Assembly (NCBI RefSeq): GCF_000512895.1
Contig: NZ_CP007033.1
Location: forward strand, 960,001-1,024,000
DNA length: 64,000 nt
Origin: Dehalobacter restrictus DSM 9455
GTDB lineage: Bacteria > Bacillota > Desulfitobacteriia > Desulfitobacteriales > Syntrophobotulaceae
Reading direction: 5' to 3'
Shown here piece by piece: positions 17,460-25,514 of the stretch. Position 1 is the stretch's first letter, and the number at the start of each line of letters is the position of its first letter. Below the pieces are notes generated by a model, which was not told the DNA's origin, made no database searches, and was given only the letters and a program-made list of their open reading frames with translations. The translations under genes and the position numbers were made by a program.

Positions 17460-19168
17460 TCATACTTGAAAAATTGCTTTTAGTGTTGTCCCTTTATTTA
17501 TTTGTGAAGTAATTTTCAATTGTCCGCCAACACTTTCAATACGTTGCTTCATGACAGCCAAACCCGAATGAGCACCGGAAATAAGCCAAGTTTCCAGTTC
17601 ATTTACATCAAATCCTTTACCATTATCGCTGATTATGATCTCCAAAATATTCTTTATGAGAATAATATCAACTTTAAATACATGGGACTCTGAATACCGC
17701 AGGGCGTTAACGATTCCTTTTTCGATAAAGCGAAAGGCTACAGTTTCAATTTGCTTATCAAAACGATTGCTATTTTCTATCCCAAAAGTATTGAGAATGA
17801 TTAAAGCCAATTCTTCACGCATGAAATCCTGAATCCACAATTCAATAGTTGGCAATAGCCCTGAACTATCTAACAGCGGAGGGTTGCGCTTATCAATTTT
17901 TGCTAAAATCCCCAGCTTAATATCTTGGTCGATTTCCCCAATTTTCAGCATGGTTTGCTGCTTTATACTTTCCGGTAAATTCTTTCTTTGCAAGTAGTCC
18001 AGCCAGCTGTATTGATCGAGAACATAGTGGTACGGACCGGCTAATAATTTAGGTATTAGACGATCTTGATTATTCATATTAGCAAAAAGTGAATAGACAA
18101 AATTTGGGGGAATAGTATTTTCTATTTCTGTTTCGCTTATTGTTTTCGTATCGTTTATACGTTCATTTAACACAATTAATTCTTTATTAAGGCCATTGAT
18201 CACAATTAATATCAGCAATTGATAAACCAGTTGACCGGCAAGAAGCGTGAGAAAAGATAATTCTGACTGTATAAATTTTATTTTTGAAAAACGGTGGCCG
18301 AAAAAAACGCCGCATACTGAATTATTAGACGAAAAAGGAACAAAAACTTCAGCAGGAAAATCATCTGGAAGTACTTTTGTCTCCATATCAAGTTTGTTAT
18401 GGTTGTTAAAATATTCTTCCAATATTTTACGTTCATCAAGATTTTCTTGGAAACGGCCAACAGCTTTATTTAGATTATTAAACTGGACATTATCAGTAAT
18501 AAGGAAAATCCCGTCGATTTCAAGATTTTGGGTCATTTCTATGAGTATTTGGTCATTGGCAATAAGCGAGGTCAGGTTCTCATTTAATTCCTCAATCCTT
18601 TGTTTAAAGCTCTTTTTTTCCTGAAGAAAACCGGATTTTTTAAACAATTTACTTAAAATAACTTGGAGATAATGGTAACAAGCAATCAAGATATAAATTG
18701 AGAAAAACAATTCTATATATACTTCAAATGTAATAGAAGGCACAATTTTTAATAAGTAAAGGGTTAATAACAAGATAAAGCTAAGACACACTGACGAGAG
18801 AATTTGAGAGATGAACCCTTCGTAGATTCGGCGGTAATCCGGCAGATATTTATTAACAACTACATAGTAGAGAGAGAAGGGTACAACTGCAATAAATAAC
18901 TCAGGAAAAAATGAATTCATAAACGTATAAACCCATTGTTTAGAATTACAAAGAGTAGGAAGCGCAATAAAAAGAAAAAAGGGCAAGAAGCCAATTAGTA
19001 ACCCTAATAGGATAATATTTGCTTCATTTTTCGCTGCTTGATCTTTTGACAATTTTAATATTATCAGATTAACCACAGCAAATGAGATACTAATAATCAT
19101 CGTAAATAATGCTAGTTTAACTAACAAATTTGAGAGGCTGAAAAAGCCTATGGAATGTATAATTAGTA
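17460..19168 (-). pseudogene. ComP-like receptor histidine kinase, 3' part (disrupted)
   Basis: This fragment encodes the later membrane segments and the kinase core of a ComP-like sensor. After at least four hydrophobic segments come a cytoplasmic region and the HATPase domain, with the N box FIEKGIVNALRYSES, the G box ISDNGKGFD and GAHSGLAVMKQRIESVGG, the last a hallmark of NarL/ComP-type kinases. The histidine-phosphotransfer region is unclear. Coding runs unbroken to the end of the IS element at 19169. Removing the insertion and one copy of its 5-base duplication fuses it in frame to the 5' part at 21944-22630, giving 796 residues, close to Bacillus ComP (769). Confidence 0.9.
19164..19168. 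repeat. 5-base target duplication, left copy (IS4-family element)
   Basis: TAGTA directly abuts the left inverted repeat of the IS4-family element and matches TAGTA at 21944-21948. Deleting the element and one copy restores the kinase reading frame. Confidence 0.88.
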
Positions 19169-19221
19169 ACTCAACTTTCCCACCATTAAATAATGGTTAA
19201 AGCCATGATTTTTCTGACACA

Positions 19222-19472
19222 TCAGGTTGCAAACAACAATCGTTCTTTGAAAGACCGTGGAATAGTGCTAAGAAAAGTATCCATAATCATATTGGCTAAT
19301 TCCTGGCTTATGACAGGAAAATTGCTTAGAACACGCCTGAGAGTGTCGATTAACAATACTAATGCTTGAGAAAGTTTGAGATCTTCCATTTCATCACTGT
19401 AATAGTAAAATAGTTCTCCAATTGTCCTATCATCCTGAGTATTTCTGCTTTCAACTGCTAACATAATGTATC
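19222..19472 (-). pseudogene. IS4-family transposase, 3' part
   Basis: The C-terminal about 83 codons of the split transposase. Removing the IS5-family element and one TTAG copy joins it to the part at 20677-21802, reading SIVFLR then YIMLAVESR across the junction without a frame change. The reconstructed protein has 458 residues. Confidence 0.88.
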
Positions 19473-19476
19473 TTAG
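19473..19476. repeat. 4-base target duplication of the IS5-family element, left copy
   Basis: TTAG immediately precedes the left end of the IS5-family element and recurs at 20677-20680. A TTAG/CTAA-type target is usual for this family. Confidence 0.88.
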
Positions 19477-20676
19477 GGAACCACTGATTAATAACGTTTT
19501 TTATCATCCCAATAAATAATAAAGTGGGATAATCCCAAGTTAGCGGCCCTATCGCCGCCGATTTCAGCTGCCTTTTCCGAGTAATTCTCGAAAAAAGGCG
19601 TACTTATCCCCGGATTACGCGCATTGGCTTCGCCAGCCGCCGCTTCGGGCGCACATCAGCAGGTTTGCGCTGGCGGCCAGCATATACAGTCTATTCAGAT
19701 TCTTGGCAATTCCTCTATAACAAACCTTTTTGAAGCCAAATATGTTCTTAATGATATGAAAGGCGTGCTCCACTTTGGCTCGGACAGACGCTTTCCGAAA
19801 CTCTATATGGCAATAAAAATCCCGTGCAGGGCCATTGTCCATGCTGCGTTTCTTTCCGGGACGCTCAGCGATACGGTAATCAATTTGTGATTTGTGAGGG
19901 TCCTCTGTGATTTCCGGTCGTTTATTTAGTCCCAAATATCCGGCGTCACCGTAGAAAACCTCGTCTTCCGGCCTCATTAGCTTTGACGCTTCGGCTATGT
20001 CATGCACATTTGCGCCTGTTGCCGCTATACCATGAATATAACCGGTCCCTGCGTCCACACCGATATGGCATTTCATGCCGAAATACCACTGATTACCCTT
20101 CTTTGTTTGGTGCATCTCCGGATCGCGGCTACCGCTTGCGTTCTTCGTTGAGGATGGCGCGCTGATCAGTGTGGCGTCAACAATGGTTCCACCTTTCATG
20201 ATATGTCCGCACTGTTCCAAACAACGGTTGATCGCCTCAAAGAATGCCTTCCCTAAGCCGCTTTCCTCAATCAAATGACGGAATTTGAGCAGGGTGGTCG
20301 CATCCGGCGCCTGCTCATGTATGAAGTCTATTCCCATAAATTTTCGCATGGCGTAACTGTCGTAAATGGCATCCTCTACACCTTCGTCAGAAAGGCTAAA
20401 CCATATCTGCAGCAGATACATTCTCAGCATTTTTTCAATCCCGAGCGGTGGACGACCGCGCTTACCGTCAAAATAGTGCGGCTGTATAAGCGCCACCCAT
20501 TCGTCCCAGGGGATGATCTCGTTCATTATTTCAAGAAATTCTTCTCGTTTCGTTTTCTTCCGTCGGTTTGAGTATTCTATATCCGAAAAGGTTTGTTGCC
20601 CCATTTTTACCACCTGTTACTGTTTTCTTTAATTTTACCATTTTTTTGTCCGGGGGGCGATTTAATCAGTGTTTCC
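19477..20676 (-). mobile_element. intact IS5-family insertion sequence
   Basis: A 1200-base element with imperfect inverted ends, GGAACCACTGATTAAT at the left and GGAAACACTGATTAAA at the right, flanked by TTAG duplications. It contains one full transposase gene. It sits inside the transposase gene of an older IS4-family element, so the order of the two events is clear. Confidence 0.92.
19615..20604 (-). CDS. IS5-family DDE transposase, full length
   Basis: A 329-residue transposase. The N-terminal block YFDGKRGRPPLGIEKMLRMY is typical of the IS5 group. The catalytic acids are visible in TIVDATLIS, FYGDAGYLG and the glutamate of RAKVEHAFHIIKNIFG. The frame is complete with no internal stop, so the element could still move. 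The ATG at 20604 follows AGGTGG at a good distance; a GTG nine bases upstream is less likely. Confidence 0.93.
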   Translation of the reverse strand: MGQQTFSDIEYSNRRKKTKREEFLEIMNEIIPWDEWVALIQPHYFDGKRGRPPLGIEKMLRMYLLQIWFSLSDEGVEDAIYDSYAMRKFMGIDFIHEQAPDATTLLKFRHLIEESGLGKAFFEAINRCLEQCGHIMKGGTIVDATLISAPSSTKNASGSRDPEMHQTKKGNQWYFGMKCHIGVDAGTGYIHGIAATGANVHDIAEASKLMRPEDEVFYGDAGYLGLNKRPEITEDPHKSQIDYRIAERPGKKRSMDNGPARDFYCHIEFRKASVRAKVEHAFHIIKNIFGFKKVCYRGIAKNLNRLYMLAASANLLMCARSGGWRSQCA

Positions 20677-21802
20677 TTAGAAATACGATGGATGTTGCGG
20701 CTACCTGAGCATCATAGTTTCGTCCTTGGTATTCTTTAGCCAGAGCCAAATACGACTTGCATACTTTGAAGAAAACTTCTATGTCCCAGCGTTTGCCGTA
20801 AATACGGACAATTTCTTCTTCAGATAGCTCCAAGTCCGTACTCAGGAGGGCCAGCCAGTTTTTCGATCGCCTGTCCTGAACAAAAACAATTTTCACATCG
20901 GTTAAGTCTTGAATATTTTTGGTCTCACGTATTTGAACTGTTATTGAACCGATGATCCCTGTTTTAGCATCAGCAATATCACCTGCCAATTTACGAAGTT
21001 CCTGAAGGGGCTGCCATTTTCCGTTATAGTGGTAATGAATTTTCTCTGTAATCTTCAACATGCAAATAACATCGCGCTTTTCTTGTTTGACCCTTAAGAT
21101 CGTCTTAGGATGGGCAAACCAGCTGTCAAAAAGAACGTACTTAGCTGGAATATGAGCAGCACAGTGGAGAAGATTAATCAAAGCATCGGTTGTACTCCCC
21201 ATCGCCTCGGTTCTTCTTTTGTAAGCAATCGTTCGCTTATCCAAAGGCTTGGCCGGATTCAAGATCTTCTCCGGTTTCTGGGAACTTAAGAGTGAAAAAC
21301 CAATAGGCAGAAATGTGTTTCCATCGGACCAGCCCAAAGTCAGCATTCGAAAGCCTTTCACAAATTTATGGGTTGTGTGGTCAAAGACCCGAGTCATCAG
21401 TTCAACTTTCTTACTTCGACTTCTGCTGTAAAGAGAATCATCAACAATGAGTACCGATTTCCGATCATCACTGGTCAAACCATTAACAAAATCAATGACC
21501 TTAGATGCTAGTAACAACAGGAGTTTTGACCAATTATAATGACCGGAGTTTAAGAAGCGATAGGCTGTATTTTTACGGAAAGATAATTCTTCGGGTTTCA
21601 TTTCAAGTGTTCTAAAGAGATTCTTTCCGGTAAAAACAAGGGTGAAAAGTTCTTTTAAAATAGTCACACACGGAATTCCTGATTCTTTATAAAAATTGCA
21701 ACGTTTAAGGAGCTTGGAAAATGAATTCTGGATAAAATATTGATCGATTCGTGAGGAAACAGCATTTTCGTTACTCGTCAAATCTGGTATAATACTGGTC
21801 AT
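20677..21802 (-). pseudogene. IS4-family transposase, 5' part
   Basis: The N-terminal about 375 codons of the transposase, interrupted at SIVFLR by the IS5-family element. The catalytic region shows SVLIVDDSLYSRSRS and YVLFDSWFAHPK for the two aspartates and IYGKRWDIEVFFKVCK for the glutamate. The start is the ATG at 21802 after TGGAGG. Around that site an inverted repeat (AAATCTGGTATAAT near 21855 and its complement near 21785) would fold over the ribosome binding site in transcripts entering from outside. Confidence 0.9.
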
Positions 21803-21943
21803 AGGAAACCTCCAAAGTACTGGTATTATTGGGTTTGTGGTTATTCTCATTATACCAGATTTGGTGGTTTCCTTGTTGTATTTAACCATACTTTCAAAGA
21901 CTTTCAAGGTTTCAACCTACCCGACAGGGTGGGAAAGTTGAGT

Positions 21944-21948
21944 TAGTA
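21944..21948. repeat. 5-base target duplication, right copy (IS4-family element)
   Basis: TAGTA immediately follows the right inverted repeat of the IS4-family element and matches the copy at 19164-19168. Confidence 0.88.
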
Positions 21949-22630
21949 ATATAAAAAATACTGCGGCAAGAGCGGTTACAATTTGGCAGCTTACTTTATT
22001 GATTTTATTTTCTTTATCTAACGGGAAAATCGAGAAGAAATAAATTAAAGCCACTGCGGTTAGCAAAAAAGTTATGTACTCCAATTCTTTACCTAGAAAC
22101 AAACCACGGCTGGAAGCTTGAGCCAGAAGTATTGCTAAACCAAGGAAATAATTTAACCAAAATAAAGCGCGGGCCTGTACTAAAGATGGACGTTTCAACC
22201 AGGCTATAAATCCCAGGAACCAGAAAATGAACCCAAGTAAGAAATATGGAAGTATAGCTAACATCCTTTGTAAAGCAGGTGGATTTTCTATAGTAATAGT
22301 CTGTTCTGTTGTATTTTCTTTAGCAGAAAAACTAATACTGTTAGCTCCTTCGGCCCGCCCCCATTTTCTTAAGATATGATAATTTCCTGCATCCTCCGAA
22401 TTGATTTTGAAGATCTGATCACCGAACCGGATACCCGATTTATACCCTTCTCCGTTCTGATTGGCAGTAACCACATACCAGTGACCGTCAGAGTTATTAA
22501 TATCTAAACCAATAAAAGGGCGCTGTGAACAGGAAAAGAAGTAGACTATCCCTATAAAAATAAATATTGCACTGGCTAAATAATAAACTTTTTTTTTATA
22601 AATCTTTCCAAATAAAATATTCATATTCAC
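21944..22630 (-). pseudogene. ComP-like receptor histidine kinase, 5' part (disrupted)
   Basis: This fragment encodes the N-terminal sensor portion of the split kinase. It starts at a GTG after GGGAAG, has one hydrophobic anchor (YLASAIFIFIGIVYFF), then a PDZ-like extracytoplasmic domain with GEGYKSGIRFGDQIFKINSE, then several membrane segments. A PDZ-like loop after the first membrane helix followed by a multi-span domain is the ComP layout. The coding sequence runs into the IS4-family element after FFILL, and a stop occurs 28 bases inside it. It lies 119 bases downstream of a ComX-like gene, as comP follows comX in Bacillus. Confidence 0.88.
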
Positions 22631-22650
22631 GAAACACTTCCCTTATTATG

Positions 22651-22692
22651 TATACTACCAGGCATTTCTTTACGGTCGTGCCTGGCAGTATA
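22651..22692 (-). other. stem-loop between the ComX-like and ComP-like genes
   Basis: On the minus strand TATACTGCCAGGCA pairs with TGCCTGGTAGTATA over 14 positions with a single G-U pair and a 14-base loop. No T run follows, so it is unlikely to be a full terminator. It may act as an RNA-processing or stability element that lets the short upstream gene be expressed above the kinase. The G-U pair is complementary only in minus-strand RNA. Confidence 0.6.
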
Positions 22693-22748
22693 GTCTATGT
22701 TTATATGAAAGACAATTTGATTTAAGCTGAAAGTGATAAGTTTAAATT

Positions 22749-22943
22749 TTACATCCAACTCTCCATTGGAGATGCAGTGATAAGAGCAGCGCCTCCAGAA
22801 ACTCTGTAACCGGATAAAACTTTTTGTACAGCAGTGAACTCATTTGACTTAACCTTGTTACCTTGTTGGCTGTTTTGTGCCAACAACATCTTGGGATTTC
22901 TAACACAATCATGAACCAAATTAGCAATACTCTCGTAGTTCAT
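22749..22943 (-). CDS. ComX-like prepheromone candidate (64 residues)
   Basis: A 64-residue peptide immediately upstream of a ComP-like kinase. It starts at an ATG with a strong ribosome binding site (AAGGGGG). The N-terminal part, IANLVHDCVRNPKMLL, has the amphipathic helix and the NP pattern seen in ComX precursors, and KSNEFTAVQKVLSGY resembles their middle segment. It ends ASPMESWM. A tryptophan near the C terminus is the residue that is prenylated in ComX. The length is slightly above the 53-58 residues of Bacillus ComX. Neither a comQ prenyltransferase nor a comA regulator is in the window. Assignment rests on gene order plus these features and is not proven. Confidence 0.6.
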   Translation of the reverse strand: MNYESIANLVHDCVRNPKMLLAQNSQQGNKVKSNEFTAVQKVLSGYRVSGGAALITASPMESWM

Positions 22944-23090
22944 CGAGAAAACCCCCTTTTTAAACACAAGTCATCTGCGGTGTTCTTTGTTAAGATAGTT
23001 TGACATGGGAAACTTCCAGCTTAACCAATTTTATGTAAATTTCGCCACAAAATGTATATTTCCTCCTAAAACATGTTATATATTTGAAAA

Positions 23091-23238
23091 AATGGATGAA
23101 TTGCGAAATGCCTATAGAGAGGCGTTATTTTCTGGCTCCCTAAATAAAAAAGCAAGTTTGGCGGACTTATTTTCAATGTCCTTATTTACAAGTAAAGCTA
23201 ATGCAGAAAAAGAAAGGTATACAATAACTTTTGTTTGA
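23091..23238 (+). CDS. uncertain small open reading frame
   Basis: The frame MDELRNAYREALFSGSL continues for 48 residues to a TGA at 23236 and has plausible protein composition. It lacks a ribosome binding site, and the frame is also open upstream to an ATG at 23005. I recognise no family. It may be a remnant in the rearranged region between the ComX-like gene and the aromatic operon. Confidence 0.25.
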
Positions 23239-23264
23239 CAGCCAAAGAATCTATACGGTATAAT
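23235..23264 (+). promoter_or_regulatory. consensus sigma-A promoter
   Basis: TTGACA (23235-23240) and TATAAT (23259-23264) are both perfect consensus hexamers, separated by 18 bases. Transcription should begin near 23271, ahead of a ribosome binding site and the short unit that ends at the terminator at 23512. This is the best-matching promoter I saw in the window. Confidence 0.85.
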
Positions 23265-23294
23265 GAACAAAACTCAAAAGTACCTTTTGGGAGA

Positions 23295-23511
23295 ATGAAA
23301 ATGCTTAACGGTAAGAGAATGCTAGAACAAATCAATAGCTTTACGTTTAGAAGCTTTAGCCAGTGCTATTATTACTTTTATTTTAGCACCGGTTATTTTT
23401 GGTTGTTCTACAATCGAATACTTTCTCTCTTCACTAATGAGCATCCGGAAAAATGCCTTGCGGCCTGATCCCGGTCGAGAGGAACCCGAATACGAATTGC
23501 GATACCGTTAA
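23295..23511 (+). pseudogene. small membrane peptide gene with an apparent one-base frameshift
   Basis: After TTTTGGGAG an ATG begins MKMLNGKRMLEQ. In this frame the rest reads as low-quality sequence. One base over, from 23326, a frame reads SIALRLEALASAII, then a hydrophobic helix TFILAPVIFGCSTIEYF, then a charged tail LRPDPGREEPEYELRYR ending at TAA (23509-23511) one base before the terminator stem. Dropping one base near 23331 gives a single protein of about 71 residues. Its own promoter and terminator argue it was a real gene. Function unknown; a sequencing error or a programmed shift are alternatives. Confidence 0.5.
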
Positions 23512-23548
23512 AGAAGGCTCATTAGAAATAATGAGCCTTCTGTTTTTA
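23512..23548 (+). terminator. strong intrinsic terminator upstream of aroF
   Basis: AGAAGGCTCATTA and TAATGAGCCTTCT form a perfect 13-base stem with a GAAA loop, followed by GTTTTTATT. It closes the small unit beginning near 23271 and separates it from aroF, unless it serves as an attenuator. Confidence 0.9.
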
Positions 23549-23603
23549 TTCAAGCTTGCGTAGTATCATGTAAGTAAGTAGGACAGTTTAGGAGGTAGGG
23601 AAA

Positions 23604-24617
23604 ATGATTATTGTAATGAGGCCAAAGACGCCACCAGAGGAGATCACGAAAATGAAACAGAAGATATTGGACCTGGGATGTGAGGTTCATGAGTCTTTAG
23701 GCGTGAACTACCATATTCTTGGATTGATCGGGAATACCAGCAGCATTGACCCGGACACGCTGCATGCAAATGATTATGTTGAAAAAGTCATTCATGTTCA
23801 GGAGCCTTTTAAAAAGGTTAACCGTTTATTCCACCCGGAAGATACGGTCATCAGTGTCGGGGACAGAAAAATCGGCGGCGACACCTTTGCTGTGATTGCC
23901 GGACCATGTTCGGTAGAAAGTGAAACGCAAATCGTCGGCATTGCCGAAGCGGTCAAAAAATCCGGGGCTGCTTTTTTAAGAGGTGGCGCTTTTAAGCCGC
24001 GTTCCTCACCGTACAGCTTTCAGGGTTTAAGAGAAGATGGTCTGGAACTTCTGAAAATAGCCAGAACCAAGACAGGACTGCCGATTGTATCGGAGTTAAT
24101 GTCAACCGAATATCTGGAGAGATTCGTTGAAGACGTGGATATTATTCAGATCGGCGCCCGCAATATGCAGAACTTTGAACTCTTAAAAGAAGTCGGAAAA
24201 ATCCAAAAACCGGTGATCCTAAAAAGAGGGTTATCCTCGACGATTGAGGAATTATTACTCGCTGCGGAGTATATTCTGGCGCATGGCAACGAGAATGTTA
24301 TTTTCTGTGAAAGAGGCATCCGTACTTTTGAAAATTACACCCGGAATACGCTTGACCTGACTGCTGTGCCGGTGATCAAGAAACTGAGTCACCTTCCGGT
24401 CATTGTTGATCCAAGCCACGCGGCAGGGCTCTGGTGGCTTGTCGAACCGATGGCTAAAGCAGCGATGGTCGTAGGTGCCGACGGTGTCATGATCGAAGTG
24501 CACAACGACCCGGCCAATGCCAAATGCGACGGGCAGCAGTCTATTAAACCGGAGAAATTTCAGGCTTTAATGGACTCGCTGAGACAGCTGGCGGTTATAC
24601 AGAACAAGATTATTTAA
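23604..24617 (+). CDS. aroF: 3-deoxy-7-phosphoheptulonate synthase
   Basis: This enzyme condenses phosphoenolpyruvate and erythrose 4-phosphate in the first step of the shikimate pathway. The 337 residues have an N-terminal ferredoxin-like regulatory domain (about 1-70, IIVMRPKTPPEEITKMKQ) and the type I beta-subfamily barrel with AGPCSVES, FLRGGAFKPRSSPYSFQG, ILKRGLSSTIEE and the metal-binding PVIVDPSHAAG. The pairing of such a barrel with an N-terminal regulatory domain usually means feedback control by tyrosine or related end products. A strong ribosome binding site (AGGAGGTAGGG) precedes the ATG. It opens the aroF-tyrA-aroA-aroC-pheA operon. Confidence 0.96.
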   Translation: MIIVMRPKTPPEEITKMKQKILDLGCEVHESLGVNYHILGLIGNTSSIDPDTLHANDYVEKVIHVQEPFKKVNRLFHPEDTVISVGDRKIGGDTFAVIAGPCSVESETQIVGIAEAVKKSGAAFLRGGAFKPRSSPYSFQGLREDGLELLKIARTKTGLPIVSELMSTEYLERFVEDVDIIQIGARNMQNFELLKEVGKIQKPVILKRGLSSTIEELLLAAEYILAHGNENVIFCERGIRTFENYTRNTLDLTAVPVIKKLSHLPVIVDPSHAAGLWWLVEPMAKAAMVVGADGVMIEVHNDPANAKCDGQQSIKPEKFQALMDSLRQLAVIQNKII

Positions 24618-24647
24618 TTAATGAGATGATCCCTGGAGGTGGATTTC

Positions 24648-25502
24648 TTGGAAGAACCGGACTTTGGTAGCATGGAAATTACGGTGGTAGGTCTGGGACT
24701 TATTGGCGGATCATTCGCCATGGCTTTGAATAAACTAAAACCAAAGAGAATCTGGGCAGTCGATGTTAACAGCAGCGTACTGGAACAGGTAGAAAAAACG
24801 GGTGTGATCAGCAAAGGATTCACGGAGGCAAGCATTCCGCTGCAAAGCTCGGATATTGTTGTGATCTGCATCTATCCGGAGCTTGCCGTTCAGTTTGTGA
24901 AAGACAATCTGGCCTATTTTAAAAACGGTGCCCTGATTACAGATACGGCAGGACTCAAAGAACAAGTCGTTCAGGAGATTAGTTCAGTCTTAAGGGAAGA
25001 TTTGAGCTTCGTCGGGGGACATCCGCTGGCTGGCAAAGAATCCAGCGGATTTGCCTATGCTTCTGAAGAGATTTTCCGGGGGGCCAACTATCTGATTACC
25101 CCAATCGACGGGACGAAGAATGAAAGCTTGAGACTGGTGGAAAGGTTGATTCTTGGTCTCGGCTGCAGACAGCCAATCCGAATGGAACCGCATAAACATG
25201 ACGAAATAATTGCGCTGACAAGCCAGCTTCCTCATGTCATTGCGGCCGCCCTGATGAACAGTTCCGGCTCCGAGGATACCGGCAGCTTTGTCGGAGGCAG
25301 CTTCCGCGATGCAACACGGGTGGCGAGAATGAATGCCGAGCTCTGGAGTGAACTTTTACTTGAGAATAAAGACAATATTTTAGAACAGATTGACGTGTTC
25401 ACCGAAAACGTTCGGCTGATCAGGACAGCGATCGCGGAAAAAGACCAGAATTCGCTGAAAGAAATGCTTGAGAATGCCGGCCGGGGCAGAGAAAAGTTTT
25501 AA
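24648..25502 (+). CDS. tyrA: prephenate dehydrogenase
   Basis: NAD-dependent oxidative decarboxylation of prephenate to 4-hydroxyphenylpyruvate for tyrosine. The Rossmann motif is VVGLGLIGGSFAMAL, and the TyrA-specific segments DTAGLK, FVGGHPLAGKE and ALTSQLPHVIAAAL are present. The frame is also open to a GTG at 24639, but the TTG at 24648 has GGAGGT seven bases upstream and is the better start, giving 284 residues. No ACT domain is attached. Confidence 0.95.
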   Translation: MEEPDFGSMEITVVGLGLIGGSFAMALNKLKPKRIWAVDVNSSVLEQVEKTGVISKGFTEASIPLQSSDIVVICIYPELAVQFVKDNLAYFKNGALITDTAGLKEQVVQEISSVLREDLSFVGGHPLAGKESSGFAYASEEIFRGANYLITPIDGTKNESLRLVERLILGLGCRQPIRMEPHKHDEIIALTSQLPHVIAAALMNSSGSEDTGSFVGGSFRDATRVARMNAELWSELLLENKDNILEQIDVFTENVRLIRTAIAEKDQNSLKEMLENAGRGREKF

Positions 25503-25514
25503 GGAGAGATTTTC

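Larger units (their letters stand above)
19169..21943 (-). mobile_element. IS4-family insertion sequence carrying a nested IS5-family element
   Basis: The ends are a 16-base perfect inverted repeat, ACTCAACTTTCCCACC at 19169 and its complement ending at 21943. TAGTA duplications lie outside. Without the nested element (1200 bases plus a 4-base duplication) the IS is 1571 bases long. It carries one transposase gene on the minus strand, now split in two. The YxxRxxxExxxxxxK signature of the IS4 family is visible in IYGKRWDIEVFFKVCK. Confidence 0.9.
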
